From Bacteroidaceae bacterium (GTDB taxonomy: Bacteria; Bacteroidota; Bacteroidia; Bacteroidales; Bacteroidaceae): a stretch of 64,000 nucleotides of DNA. The position numbers were made by a program, and so were the translations under genes. This document shows positions 16,900 to 25,513 of this stretch, piece by piece. The notes beneath the pieces were generated by a model. It was given only the letters and a program-made list of their open reading frames with translations, was not told the origin of the DNA and did not search any database. The DNA lies in the NCBI GenBank assembly GCA_017461605.1, contig JAFTXN010000003.1:62001-126000 (forward strand), in the 5' to 3' direction. Each line of letters begins with the position of its first letter. Within the stretch, counting starts at the first letter, position 1.

Positions 16900-19335
16900 A
16901 TGAAGAAATTTTTACTTTCTATTTTATGCTGCCTCTTGGCTTGCGTTAGCATTCACGCAGAGGAGGTAACGTTTAACTTTAAAGATTTGTATGGTTCTAC
17001 AACATTGAATTCTATCGAATCAAAGACGGTTGGTGATATCACTATCTCTTATGCGAAAAATGATGCAGGCTCTGCACCTGCTTTTAACAAAGATGGTTCA
17101 TTAAGATTGTACTATAACGCAAGTGGTAATGGTGGTTCTGCAACATTTACTACTGATGGTACAAAGAAAATCACTGGTGCTGTGATTACTGCTATTTCAA
17201 CAAGCTACACTCCTGCAGTTAAATATAGTGTGGACGGTGGAAATTTGACTTCGGGAACATGGAATAGTAATACAATGACAATTTCTGGTATAAGTGCCTC
17301 TAACACACTAATGATCCAGAATGCAAATACCTCAAACACACAATTGCGTATTACGGAAATTGTTTTGACTGTTGAATCAAATTCTAGCGGAGCTACAAAA
17401 GAAACTCAAACTCTTGCATTTTCTGAAGACAACATAAGTATTAACGAAGGAGAAAGTTTCACTGCCCCCACGCTTACCGGCGCACAAACAACTGTTACTT
17501 ATAGCAGCAGCAACACCGGTGTCGCTACCGTAAACGAGAGCACCGGTGATGTTGCCATTGTAGGAGCTGGCACAACAATTATCACGGCTACTGCAGAAGC
17601 CACAAATGAGTATTACGAAGCTTCAGCACAATATACTTTAACGGTCATTGCTGATCCCGGCACTGGTGGAACCGTTACTTTTGATTTTACCAATCCTACA
17701 AGTTTAGGTTTGGTAGCCCCTGCCGCAAGTAATGGTACTAGCATCAATGGCGAAGTGGTTTCCGGAGCTGTGACAATGACTGCCACACATGGAGGCACCG
17801 ATACAAGAATCTGGAACTCAAACGGCAAAATGGACTTGCGTATCTACAAGGGTGGTTCTATTACGTTTTCTGTACCCGATGGATATAACATAACTAAAAT
17901 CACATATACTGGAGCTAAGAATGTACCAACCGTGTGGACCGGTTCAGAACAAAGTAAAACCACAGAAGTGGATGCAACCACCCAAATTTCCACAGCAACT
18001 ATCACCTATACCCAAGGAGCAGCTGTTACCAAGCAAGAACAGACACTCACTTTCAGTGGCACTGCATTTGCTATTGAAGAAGGAGAAAGTTTCACAGCTC
18101 CCACGCTTACCGGTGCACAAACAACTGTTACTTATAGCAGCAGTAATGAAGCAGTTGCCACTGTTGATGCTGCTACCGGTGAAGTTACTATTGTTGGCAT
18201 AGGTACAACCACCATCACGGCTAATGCTGCCGAAGATGAAACATATTATGCAGCTTCAGCATCTTACACCTTGACCGTTAATCCTAACATTGCCGGAGTT
18301 TCACTTCCTTACGTATTGGAAACAAAGGTAGGAGATGCAGATTTCGGTGGAAAGGCTAATTTGCCATCAAGTGCAACACAAAATGGATTAGGCAACGACT
18401 ATGCAGAAGGTCAGAATTATAACAATCGCATGAAATTTGATAGTACCGGAGACAACTTGGTGTTCAAACTCGCAGACAGTCCTGCAACGCTTTCATATAT
18501 CATTAAGTCCAATAGCTTTGCCGGAGGTACATTTATAGTTGAAACATCTGTTGACGGTAGTAGCTACACCACTCTTAAAACCTACAACACGGCAGTATTT
18601 GACGAGGCTGGCAGTGATATTATCAACGAAATCCACTTGCCTTTGAATGCTGACGTGCGTTACATCCGCTGGACTTATACAAACAAAGTTACCGGTAACA
18701 TCGGTCTTGGTTCTATCTATATCACCAAGCAAGGTGACGCCACCACTATGCCTCTGACCATCAGTGCAGCCAAGTATGCCACATTCTTCTCTGACAAGGC
18801 AATTGTGATGCCCGAAGGTGTCAGCGGAAACATTGTTACCATAGATGGCGCACAAGCCAATTTGACCGAAGAATATGTGGCCGGCGACATTGTTCCTGCC
18901 AACACTCCGCTATTGCTCAGCGCTGAAGCCGGAACTTATGATGCTCCTTTCACTGCTGCCACAAACACTCAAAATGCTGAGAACCTCCTCAAGGGTGCTC
19001 TCACCAACGACGTTATCACTGCTCCGGCCAACACGCTGCTCTATATCTTCGCTAACGACAGCGAAAGCGGACTCGGCTTCTACTGGCAGAAGGACAGCGG
19101 CAACGGACAGCAAGTGAAGAACATGGCCGGCAAGGCTTATCTGCAAGTGCCCACCACTTCGCCCGTTCAGGGCTTCCGCCTCAACCTGGGCGACACCACC
19201 GGTATCACTGCCGTGGAAAGCACCAATGCCAACGCTCCCGTTTACACCCTCAGCGGTGTGCGCGTGAATGGTAGCCTCAACAACTTGCCCGCCGGCATCT
19301 ACATCGTAGGTGGTAAGAAAGTTTATGTGAAATAA
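16900..19335 (+). CDS. Large secreted protein with two bacterial Ig-like (Big2) domains and C-terminal sorting-like tail
   Basis: An 811-residue protein with signal peptide MKKFLLSILCCLLACVSIHA. Two Big2-type Ig domains lie at about 165-250 (TVTYSSSNTGVATVNE) and 372-460 (TVTYSSSNEAVATVDA), separated by beta-rich regions. The C-terminus (ITAVESTNANAPVYTLSGV, then LPAGIYIVGGKKVYVK) resembles the short tails seen on many Prevotella secreted proteins, perhaps a secretion or anchoring signal. The first two thirds of the gene are AT-rich, while the last 400 bp return to the GC-rich style of the genome. A 54-codon gene follows after 39 bp. Probably surface exposed; function unknown. Confidence 0.85.
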   Translation: MKKFLLSILCCLLACVSIHAEEVTFNFKDLYGSTTLNSIESKTVGDITISYAKNDAGSAPAFNKDGSLRLYYNASGNGGSATFTTDGTKKITGAVITAISTSYTPAVKYSVDGGNLTSGTWNSNTMTISGISASNTLMIQNANTSNTQLRITEIVLTVESNSSGATKETQTLAFSEDNISINEGESFTAPTLTGAQTTVTYSSSNTGVATVNESTGDVAIVGAGTTIITATAEATNEYYEASAQYTLTVIADPGTGGTVTFDFTNPTSLGLVAPAASNGTSINGEVVSGAVTMTATHGGTDTRIWNSNGKMDLRIYKGGSITFSVPDGYNITKITYTGAKNVPTVWTGSEQSKTTEVDATTQISTATITYTQGAAVTKQEQTLTFSGTAFAIEEGESFTAPTLTGAQTTVTYSSSNEAVATVDAATGEVTIVGIGTTTITANAAEDETYYAASASYTLTVNPNIAGVSLPYVLETKVGDADFGGKANLPSSATQNGLGNDYAEGQNYNNRMKFDSTGDNLVFKLADSPATLSYIIKSNSFAGGTFIVETSVDGSSYTTLKTYNTAVFDEAGSDIINEIHLPLNADVRYIRWTYTNKVTGNIGLGSIYITKQGDATTMPLTISAAKYATFFSDKAIVMPEGVSGNIVTIDGAQANLTEEYVAGDIVPANTPLLLSAEAGTYDAPFTAATNTQNAENLLKGALTNDVITAPANTLLYIFANDSESGLGFYWQKDSGNGQQVKNMAGKAYLQVPTTSPVQGFRLNLGDTTGITAVESTNANAPVYTLSGVRVNGSLNNLPAGIYIVGGKKVYVK
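17447..17512 (+). repeat. Intragenic direct repeat within the Big2 gene (partner 18079-18144)
   Basis: About 66 bp starting GAAGGAGAAAGTTTCAC recur nearly unchanged 632 bp downstream at 18079-18144. They encode the same segment (EGESFTAPTLTGAQTTVTYS) of each Big2 domain. The match extends to silent positions, so the duplication is recent or maintained by conversion. Confidence 0.85.
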
Positions 19336-19374
19336 TCAACACAAAGACACAAACTCTTAAAACGAACAACTATT

Positions 19375-19539
19375 ATGAAGAAATATATTCAACCTGCTTG
19401 CGTAAGCATTGAGTTCAGCGGCGAAACGCTGATGAACAATTTCAGTTTGGTAAACGAAGAAACCAACGCAGACGCTCTCACTCACAAGAGAAAGAGCGGA
19501 TGGAGCAGCGACCTCTGGACAAGCTACGACGAAGAGTAA
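19375..19539 (+). CDS. 54-residue peptide downstream of the Big2 protein
   Basis: ATG at 19375, stop TAA at 19537-19539. The peptide begins MKKYIQPACVSIEFSGETLM and continues to an acidic and Trp-containing end (KSGWSSDLWTSYDEE). No signal peptide or membrane segment is visible. Small Bacteroidales proteins starting MKKxYxxP with a short Ser/Asn-rich tail are common next to secreted-protein or peptide-export genes, but I know of no assigned function. It sits 39 bp after the 811-residue gene and just before a strong terminator, so it is very likely co-transcribed and real. It contains one cysteine (C9). Confidence 0.7.
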   Translation: MKKYIQPACVSIEFSGETLMNNFSLVNEETNADALTHKRKSGWSSDLWTSYDEE

Positions 19540-19563
19540 TCGCTCCACGTCATCCATCATACA

Positions 19564-19604
19564 GCAGGGAGGCAACCGCCAAGGTTGTCTCCCTGCTTCT
19601 TCTT
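19564..19604 (+). terminator. Rho-independent terminator of the Big2/small-peptide unit
   Basis: GCAGGGAG (19564-19571) with CTCCCTGC (19589-19596), extended by CAAC/GTTG, followed by TTCTTCTT. Confidence 0.85.
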
Positions 19605-19610
19605 GATGCA

Positions 19611-19795
19611 ACACGATTACACTCTTTTATCAACGTGATTACACAGATTGAACAGATTTTTGAGAACACGAATAACACGAATGGCACGAATATTCGTGCA
19701 AACATGTGTAATCCGTTTAATCTGTTGATAAAAATTCGTGTTCTTCAAAAATCTGTTCAATCTGTGTAATCATGTTGATATAAATTTCATGTTCC
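19611..19795. repeat. Dispersed 'cacgaat' repeat, block 3
   Basis: GATTACACAGATTGAACAG, AACACGAATAACACGAAT and the mirrored CTGTTCAATCTGTGTAATC give an inverted layout like block 1. It closes the AT-rich cassette on its right side, directly after the terminator. Confidence 0.8.
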
Positions 19796-19811
19796 AACAT
19801 TCACCTTTCAC

Positions 19812-19994
19812 TACCTTTGGCTACGCCCAAGGTAGGCTGCGGCTCGGGATAAAAAGCTGAAAACGGAGTTTTCGCTTTGTTCTCCGCTCGCCTTGCACTA
19901 CCTTTTAATAAGATAGGATGCGGTTCGGAAGTGATATAGTAAAAATCCTGCGGCTTTTCACTTTACACTTCACTCACCTTTCACTACCTTTGCA
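19812..19994 (+). promoter_or_regulatory. Three tandem ~87-bp promoter repeats upstream of typA
   Basis: -7 boxes lie at 19812-19819 (TACCTTTG), 19899-19906 (TACCTTTT) and 19987-19994 (TACCTTTG), 87 and 88 bp apart. The middle copy has TTTG at 19876-19879, exactly 19 nt before its -7 box. The last copy lies 18 nt before the typA ATG. Same family as the repeats at 1.5, 13.2, 40.9 and 49.1 kb. Confidence 0.7.
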
Positions 19995-20012
19995 CAAACA
20001 AAATAAATAAAT

Positions 20013-21812
20013 ATGCAAAACATACGCAACATCGCGATCATAGCACACGTCGACCATGGTAAAACGACACTTGTTGACAAGATGCTTTATGCCGGAAACC
20101 TGTTCCGCGCCAATCAGCAGACCACCGACCTGATGCTCGACAATAACGACCTGGAGCGTGAAAGAGGTATCACCATTCTTTCGAAAAACGTTTCCATCGA
20201 TTACAAAGGCACAAAGATCAACATTATTGATACTCCGGGACACTCCGACTTCGGTGGAGAGGTGGAACGCGTGCTCAATATGGCCGATGGCTGCATTCTG
20301 CTGGTGGATGCCTTCGAAGGACCAATGCCGCAGACGCGCTTTGTTTTGCAAAAAGCATTGCAGATCGGACTGAAGCCCATCGTGGTGGTCAACAAGGTGG
20401 ACAAACCGAACTGCCGACCCGAAGAAGTGTATGAAATGGTGTTCGACCTGATGTGCGACCTCGATGCCTCGGAGGACCAACTGGACTTCCCCGTGGTGTA
20501 TGGCTCAGCCAAAAACGGATGGATGGGTGAGGACTACAACACACCCACCGAAGACATCACTTATCTGCTCGACAAAATCGTTGAGGTGATTCCTGCCCCC
20601 GAGCAGAAAGAGGGTACACCGCAATTGCTCATCACATCGCTCGACTACAGCAACTACACGGGACGCATCGCCGTGGGACGCGTGCATCGTGGCACCATCA
20701 CCAAGGGTATGAACTGCACCATTGCCCACCGCGACGGCTCTTTCGAAAAAACCAAAATCAAGGAGGTGCACACTTTTGAAGGCATGGGACGTAAGGAGAC
20801 GGAGACCGTGTGTTGTGGCGACATCTGCGCTGTGATTGGTCTTGAAAACTTCGAAATCGGTGATACCATCTGCGATTTCGAGAATCCCGAACCGCTTCCC
20901 ACCATCGCCATCGACGAACCCACAATGTCGATGCTCTTCACCATCAACGATTCACCCTTCTTCGGCAAAGAGGGAAAATTCTGCACCTCGCGCCACATCA
21001 ACGACCGTCTTGAGAAAGAACTCGAAAAGGACCTTGCGCTGCGTGTGGAGAAGACCGAAGGTGCCGACCGCTGGGTGGTTTCGGGACGTGGTGTGTTGCA
21101 CCTGAGTGTGCTCATCGAGACCATGCGTCGTGAGGGATACGAACTGCAAGTGGGACAACCGCAAGTGATCTACAAAGAAATCGATGGTGAACGCCACGAA
21201 CCCATCGAAGAACTGACCATCAATGTGCCCGAAGAATTTGCCTCGAAAATGATCGACATGGTGACACGTCGCAAGGGCGAAATGACCTCGATGCAGAGCC
21301 TTGGCGACCGCGTGGACATCGATTTCGACATCCCCTCGCGTGGCATCATCGGTCTCCGCACCAATGTGCTCACCGCGAGCCAGGGAGAAGCCATCATGGC
21401 ACATCGCTTCAAAGCCTATCAGCCCTACAAGGGCGACATCACTCGCCGACAGAACGGTTCGATGGTGGCGCTCGAGAGCGGAACAGCCTTTGCATACGCC
21501 ATCGACCACCTGCAGGACCGAGGAAAATTCTTCATCTCACCACAAGAGGACGTATATGCCGGACAGGTGGTGGGCGAACACGTGCACGACAACGACTTGG
21601 TCATCAACGTGACAAAAGCCAAACAACTCACCAACATGCGAGCCAGCGGTGCCGACGACAAAGCACGCATCATTCCGCCCATCGTGTTCTCCCTGGAAGA
21701 GGCTTTGGAATACATCAAAGAAGACGAATACGTTGAGGTGACTCCCAAATCAATGCGTATGCGCAAAGTGATACTCGACCACTTGGCGCGCAAACGTGCC
21801 AACCGCGAATAA
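20013..21812 (+). CDS. typA: Ribosome-associated GTPase TypA/BipA
   Basis: A 599-residue translational GTPase that binds the 70S ribosome and acts in 50S assembly and stress adaptation. G motifs: [13 protein letters not shown] (G1), RGITILSKN (G2), [11 protein letters not shown] (G3), NKVDKPNC (G4). EF-G-like domains III and V follow, and the TypA-specific C-terminal domain includes [18 protein letters not shown] and [14 protein letters not shown]. Full length, monocistronic, driven by tandem promoter repeats and ended by a strong terminator. Confidence 0.97.
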   Translation: MQNIRNIAIIAHVDHGKTTLVDKMLYAGNLFRANQQTTDLMLDNNDLERERGITILSKNVSIDYKGTKINIIDTPGHSDFGGEVERVLNMADGCILLVDAFEGPMPQTRFVLQKALQIGLKPIVVVNKVDKPNCRPEEVYEMVFDLMCDLDASEDQLDFPVVYGSAKNGWMGEDYNTPTEDITYLLDKIVEVIPAPEQKEGTPQLLITSLDYSNYTGRIAVGRVHRGTITKGMNCTIAHRDGSFEKTKIKEVHTFEGMGRKETETVCCGDICAVIGLENFEIGDTICDFENPEPLPTIAIDEPTMSMLFTINDSPFFGKEGKFCTSRHINDRLEKELEKDLALRVEKTEGADRWVVSGRGVLHLSVLIETMRREGYELQVGQPQVIYKEIDGERHEPIEELTINVPEEFASKMIDMVTRRKGEMTSMQSLGDRVDIDFDIPSRGIIGLRTNVLTASQGEAIMAHRFKAYQPYKGDITRRQNGSMVALESGTAFAYAIDHLQDRGKFFISPQEDVYAGQVVGEHVHDNDLVINVTKAKQLTNMRASGADDKARIIPPIVFSLEEALEYIKEDEYVEVTPKSMRMRKVILDHLARKRANRE

Positions 21813-21835
21813 ACGGAAACGGATATAAAAAAACG

Positions 21836-21886
21836 AAACTACCCAAGATGTAACATCTATTGATGTTTTGTCTCGGGTAGTTTTTT
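21836..21886 (+). terminator. Rho-independent terminator of typA
   Basis: AAACTACCC (21836-21844) pairs with GGGTAGTTT (21875-21883), running into TTTTTT. Confidence 0.9.
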
Positions 21887-21967
21887 ATGTGTCCGAACGC
21901 AGAGCGGCAGCACCACCCCAAAATCATATTGCATTCTCAAATGCAACAGCAAGCCGTGTTCCTTTTT

Positions 21968-22361
21968 GCTTTTGCCCCTACAGGGCGACCATGCAGTATC
22001 CATTCTTCCCGGGGTGCCGCTCCTTTCGTCGCTTTGCCCCGGGCTAAGTGCTGTTGCCCCGTTGGGGCGTACCATACGGTATAATCGTTCTATTTTGCTA
22101 ACCCTTCCGGACGGCTACGGCCTGAAAGGACAACCGGATTCCACTCTTCCCGGGGTGCCGCTCCTTTCGTCGCTTTGCCCCGGGCTAAGTGCTGTTGCCC
22201 CGTTGGGGCGTGCTACACGACATAATCGTTCTATTTTGCTAACCCTTCCGGACGGCTACGGCCTGAAAGGCCAACCAGCTCCAAGCCCGGGGTAGAGCGA
22301 TCCTGGGAGCGACACCCCGGGTAACCATACATACCACGTTGCGCCCTGAAAGGGCAAAAGC
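21968..22361. repeat. Left array of 141-bp palindrome-rich repeats (2 units) bounded by 20-bp inverted ends
   Basis: Starts GCTTTTGCCCCTACAGGGCG (21968-21987) and ends with the reciprocal GCGCCCTGAAAGGGCAAAAG C (22341-22361). Inside are two units of 141 bp (CTTCCCGGGGTGCCGC at 22005 and 22146). Each unit carries nested palindromes: CCCGGG, TTGCCCCGTTGGGGC and CGGACGGCTACGGCC. Because 141 is a multiple of three, spurious open frames run through it. No coding evidence. Confidence 0.88.
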
Positions 22362-22398
22362 AGAATACAATGCATATATTTATACTGCTCGCACCCTT

Positions 22399-22863
22399 CT
22401 AATCAGCAAAAACATATTGCTCATCATAATCTATATCATACATTCTCAACCACTGCAAATACTCATCCTTGAATGAAACTTTCTTATGATGCTCTTTCTG
22501 ATTGCCTACGTATACCACCGTTTTGTCAATAACGGACTGACTGACAGAGAATGCTGCATATCCGCCTTGCCATGCAAACCACTTATACCTTTCATCCAAT
22601 GTCTTTATCCAACGACTACTATTGCGCTTTAACTCCTCAACCAAATGAGCAATAGTGGTTTCTCTTGATAAAGTGCAAACCACATGCACATGATCCGATA
22701 TGCCACCCACTCGGATGACCTTACAACCTGCATTATTCACAAGTTGACCTATGTAACTATACACACGTTCCAAATGTTCTTCATCTATCTTTGGACTCGT
22801 GGTTTTGACATGGAATATAATGTGTAGATACACTTTACATAAAGATTGCGCCATAGTTCGCAA
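22399..22863 (-). CDS. IS200-like/RAYT-type Y1 HUH transposase
   Basis: A 154-residue Y1 transposase. The HUH metal motif is H58-V-H60 (GISDHVHVV) and the probable nucleophile is Y118 in VVYVGNQKEHHKK, which matches the YxxNQxxHH form of this family. An internal Met (MAQSLCKVYLHIIFH) is an equally good start. The gene lies between two arrays of the same palindromic repeat, the arrangement seen for REP-associated tyrosine transposases, which act on single-stranded hairpin DNA. No TnpB partner is present. The frame is intact, so it may be active. Confidence 0.88.
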   Translation of the reverse strand: MRTMAQSLCKVYLHIIFHVKTTSPKIDEEHLERVYSYIGQLVNNAGCKVIRVGGISDHVHVVCTLSRETTIAHLVEELKRNSSRWIKTLDERYKWFAWQGGYAAFSVSQSVIDKTVVYVGNQKEHHKKVSFKDEYLQWLRMYDIDYDEQYVFAD

Positions 22864-22888
22864 ATTGCTGTTTGTATAATGATATTTT

Positions 22889-23422
22889 GCTTTTGCCCTT
22901 ACAGGGCGACCTTGCGGTGTCCATTCTTCCCAGGGTGCCGCTCCTTTCGTCGCTTTGCCCCGGGCTAAGTGCTGTTGCCCCGTTGGGGCGTACCATACGG
23001 TATGATCGTTCTATTTTGCTAACCCTTCCGGACAGCTACGGCCTGAAAGGACAACCGGATTCCATTCTTCCCGGGGTGCCGCTCCTTTCGTCGCTTTGCC
23101 CCGGGCTAAGTGCTGCTGCCCCGTTGGGGCGTACCATACGGTATAATCGTTCTATTTTGCTAACCCTTCCGGACGGCTACGGCCTGAAAGGACAACCAGA
23201 TTCCACTCTTCCCGGGGTGCCGCTCCTTTCGTCGCTTTGCCCCGGGCTAAGTGCTGCTGCCCCGTTAGGGCGTGCTACACGCATAATCGTTCTATTTTGC
23301 TAACCCTTCCGGACGGCTACGGCCTGAAAGGCCAACCGGCTCCAAGCCCGGGGTAGAGCGACCCTGGGAGCGACACCCCGGGTAACCATACATACAACGT
23401 CGCGCCCTGAAAGGGCAAAAGC
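22889..23422. repeat. Right array of 141-bp palindrome-rich repeats (3 units) bounded by 20-bp inverted ends
   Basis: Same build as the array at 21968-22361: start GCTTTTGCCCTTACAGGGCG, end GCGCCCTGAAAGGGCAAAAG, with three units beginning at 22926, 23067 and 23208. It is 140 bp longer than the left array, i.e. one extra unit. It ends 22 bp before the stop of dacB. Confidence 0.88.
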
Positions 23423-23443
23423 AGAATGCAGCACAAGTCTTCC

Positions 23444-24676
23444 TCAAGGCCGCGTCAACGCCACGCACACACGATCTTGAAAATTGCGCCCCTCGGAGGA
23501 GCGACCCAAGCCCTGATTCATAATGGAAAAGCACAATATATGGCCATTGGGAGCGGTGGCATATCCCGACAGCGTGCTTACACCGGTCACGGTACCGGTC
23601 TTGGCCTTCACATTATTGGCGGCCGAAGTGTCGTGCATTCGTTTCGACAGTGTTCCGTCCACGCCGGCAATGGGCATCGAGGGCAGTAGGTGCTGATAGA
23701 TGCTCTTGTGGCGATAAGCATATCGCAAAAGCGACACCAGAAGTTCGGGCGACAGATAATTGTAGAGCGAAAGGCCACTGCCGTCGGCTATACGATAACG
23801 CTCAGGCGAAAGGCCGGCTTTCCGAATCAACTTCTCAATATGCGACACGGCCTCCTTACGACCGGCATAGGCTTTTCCGCGCTTTGCTGCCACGTGATAG
23901 AACAATGTTTCGGCAAAGAGGTTATCGCTACGCTTCATCGTGGGATTCAGAATTTGGTCGATGCCATGCTCGCACACCGCCACCAGTCGTGCACCGGCCG
24001 GCAGAGCGGCGCTCTTCACCTTGCCCTCCAGCACAACTCCCTCAGAGCGCAAAGCCTTCTGCAAGGCCACAGCCAGGCCGGGACAACCGTTGACCAACGC
24101 AGGATCGAGCACACTGTTGTCGTCATCCCAACACCATCCCAAACCATACTTATCCGTATCTTTCATCGTTTTGTCGCACAGCAAATTGCCCTCCACACGC
24201 TTGATGCCGGCTTGCGCAAAAGCACGGGCCAACTGCCGCACATCGTCGGTGTCGAGCAAGGGATCGAAAGCGGCTTTCACACAAATGTCACCGCGCAGCA
24301 CACCATCCTCCACACTGCCCGTAACATACACACCGGTGGTGTATTTATAATCACACCCCAGCACGTCGAGTGCCGCGATGGCCGTCACCACTTTCTGATT
24401 GCTGGCAGGACGCATGGTCTGCCGGTGGTTGTGCGTATAGACCACGCGACCGGACGTGAGGTCGTAAACCATCAGTCCCAACTGCGTGCGCTGCAACAGC
24501 GTGTCGGTGAGCAAAGCATCAAGACGCGAGGCAATCAGCGCATGAGTACTGTCGGTGGGGGCACTGACTTCTGTCTGATGCTTCTGCACCTGATGGGCAG
24601 CGGCCGACGGCAAGGCAAGTGCAAGGCTTATCACGGTAACAAACGAGAAGCAGAATGAACGAGTACGATAAAGCAT
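23444..24676 (-). CDS. dacB: D-alanyl-D-alanine carboxypeptidase/endopeptidase (PBP4, DacB family)
   Basis: Periplasmic penicillin-binding protein that trims or cleaves peptidoglycan peptides. Start chosen at 24676 (MLYRTRSFCF), which begins a good signal peptide (to about ALPSAAA, residue 27) and gives 410 residues; an ATG 30 bp upstream is possible. Active-site motifs are all present: S92-N-Q-K95, S250-D-N252 and K359-T-G361. It is shorter than E. coli PBP4 (about 470). The stop lies beside the right repeat array. Divergent from cysC. Confidence 0.93.
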   Translation of the reverse strand: MLYRTRSFCFSFVTVISLALALPSAAAHQVQKHQTEVSAPTDSTHALIASRLDALLTDTLLQRTQLGLMVYDLTSGRVVYTHNHRQTMRPASNQKVVTAIAALDVLGCDYKYTTGVYVTGSVEDGVLRGDICVKAAFDPLLDTDDVRQLARAFAQAGIKRVEGNLLCDKTMKDTDKYGLGWCWDDDNSVLDPALVNGCPGLAVALQKALRSEGVVLEGKVKSAALPAGARLVAVCEHGIDQILNPTMKRSDNLFAETLFYHVAAKRGKAYAGRKEAVSHIEKLIRKAGLSPERYRIADGSGLSLYNYLSPELLVSLLRYAYRHKSIYQHLLPSMPIAGVDGTLSKRMHDTSAANNVKAKTGTVTGVSTLSGYATAPNGHILCFSIMNQGLGRSSEGRNFQDRVCVALTRP

Positions 24677-24836
24677 ATTTCTAAATGTATTTAGTGGTAT
24701 AAACATGAGGCTACCCGATGGCCAAATCCGGCAAGGCGGATGCAGAATGGGGGAACACATACGAGGATTTTCGCTTTCGCTAAACTGAAAAAACGAAAAT
24801 GCACCCCGGAAGTCCTGCCAATCAGTGCAAAAATCG

Positions 24837-24844
24837 TAATTTTG
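24837..24844 (+). promoter_or_regulatory. -7 box upstream of cysC
   Basis: TAATTTTG matches TAnnTTTG and lies 21 nt before the cysC ATG. A clear -33 TTTG is not seen. Confidence 0.45.
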
Positions 24845-24865
24845 CCGAAAATACACTCCCCAATC

Positions 24866-25495
24866 ATGGAAAAAAAAGTTCAGCCGACATCGGCCGATAA
24901 CAACATATACCCCATCTTCGACCGCATGCTGTCGCGCGAGGACAAAGAGCAACTGCTCGGCCAACGTGGCGTGATGCTGTGGTTCACAGGCCTCAGCGGA
25001 TCGGGAAAAAGCACCGTAGCCATTGCGCTGGAGCGCGAGTTGCAACGTCGCGGTCGCTTGTGTCGCATCCTTGACGGCGACAACATTCGCACCGGCATCA
25101 ACGCCGGCCTTGGCTTTTCGCCCGAGGACCGTCGTGAGAACATCCGCCGTATTGCTGAAGTGGGAAAGCTCTTTGTCGACACAGGCATCATCACCCTGGC
25201 TGCCTTTGTCAGTCCCACCGAAGAAGTGCGACAGATGGCACGAGGCATCATTGGCGAGGACGATTTCAAAGAGATATTCATCTCCACCCCCTTGGAAGAA
25301 TGCGAAAGGCGAGACGTGAAGGGCCTCTATGCCCGTGCCCGCCGTGGTGAGGTGAAGGAATTTACCGGAATCTCGGCACCCTTTGAAGCTCCCGAACATC
25401 CGGCACTCGCACTCGACACTTCACGCCTGTCGCTCGAAGAAAGCGTACAACAGTTGCTCGAGTTGTTGGGCTTGGAGCCTACTCAAAAAGTATAA
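24866..25495 (+). CDS. cysC: Adenylyl-sulfate kinase
   Basis: Phosphorylates adenosine 5'-phosphosulfate (APS) to PAPS in sulfate activation. 209 residues from the ATG at 24866 (MEKKVQPTSAD). The frame is open further upstream, but that stretch includes the promoter. Walker A GLSGSGKST at residues 42-50, then DGDNIRTGINAGLGFSPEDR and the lid motif DVKGLYARARRGEVKEFTG are diagnostic. cysD follows after 18 bp, so the two form an operon. Confidence 0.96.
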   Translation: MEKKVQPTSADNNIYPIFDRMLSREDKEQLLGQRGVMLWFTGLSGSGKSTVAIALERELQRRGRLCRILDGDNIRTGINAGLGFSPEDRRENIRRIAEVGKLFVDTGIITLAAFVSPTEEVRQMARGIIGEDDFKEIFISTPLEECERRDVKGLYARARRGEVKEFTGISAPFEAPEHPALALDTSRLSLEESVQQLLELLGLEPTQKV

Positions 25496-25513
25496 AACAT
25501 AACATCTGAAAAT

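Noticed and set aside
15995-19795. Integrative element inserted at tRNA-Gln
   Set aside because: No integrase, excisionase or duplicated tRNA 3' end was found; only repeats and base composition suggest acquisition, so it is kept as a finding rather than a called element.
20013-21812. Elongation factor or tetracycline-resistance (TetQ) GTPase
   Set aside because: Length of 599 and the C-terminal TypA-specific text fit BipA/TypA; ribosomal-protection proteins are about 640 residues with different C-terminal domains.
21966-22295. Open frame through the left repeat array (repeating LPGVPLLSSLCPGLSA)
   Set aside because: The 141-bp unit is a multiple of three, so any stop-free frame repeats. The content is palindromic DNA with no domain, start context or composition of a gene.
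22872-23303. Open frame through the right repeat array
   Set aside because: Same cause as the left array: stop-free phase of a 141-bp repeat rather than a gene.
21968-23422. CRISPR array
   Set aside because: Units are contiguous 141-bp repeats with no unique spacers and no cas genes nearby.
24677-25399. Upstream extension of dacB to a 651-residue protein
   Set aside because: The extra part is antisense to cysC and lies before a good signal peptide; PBP4 proteins start with that signal.
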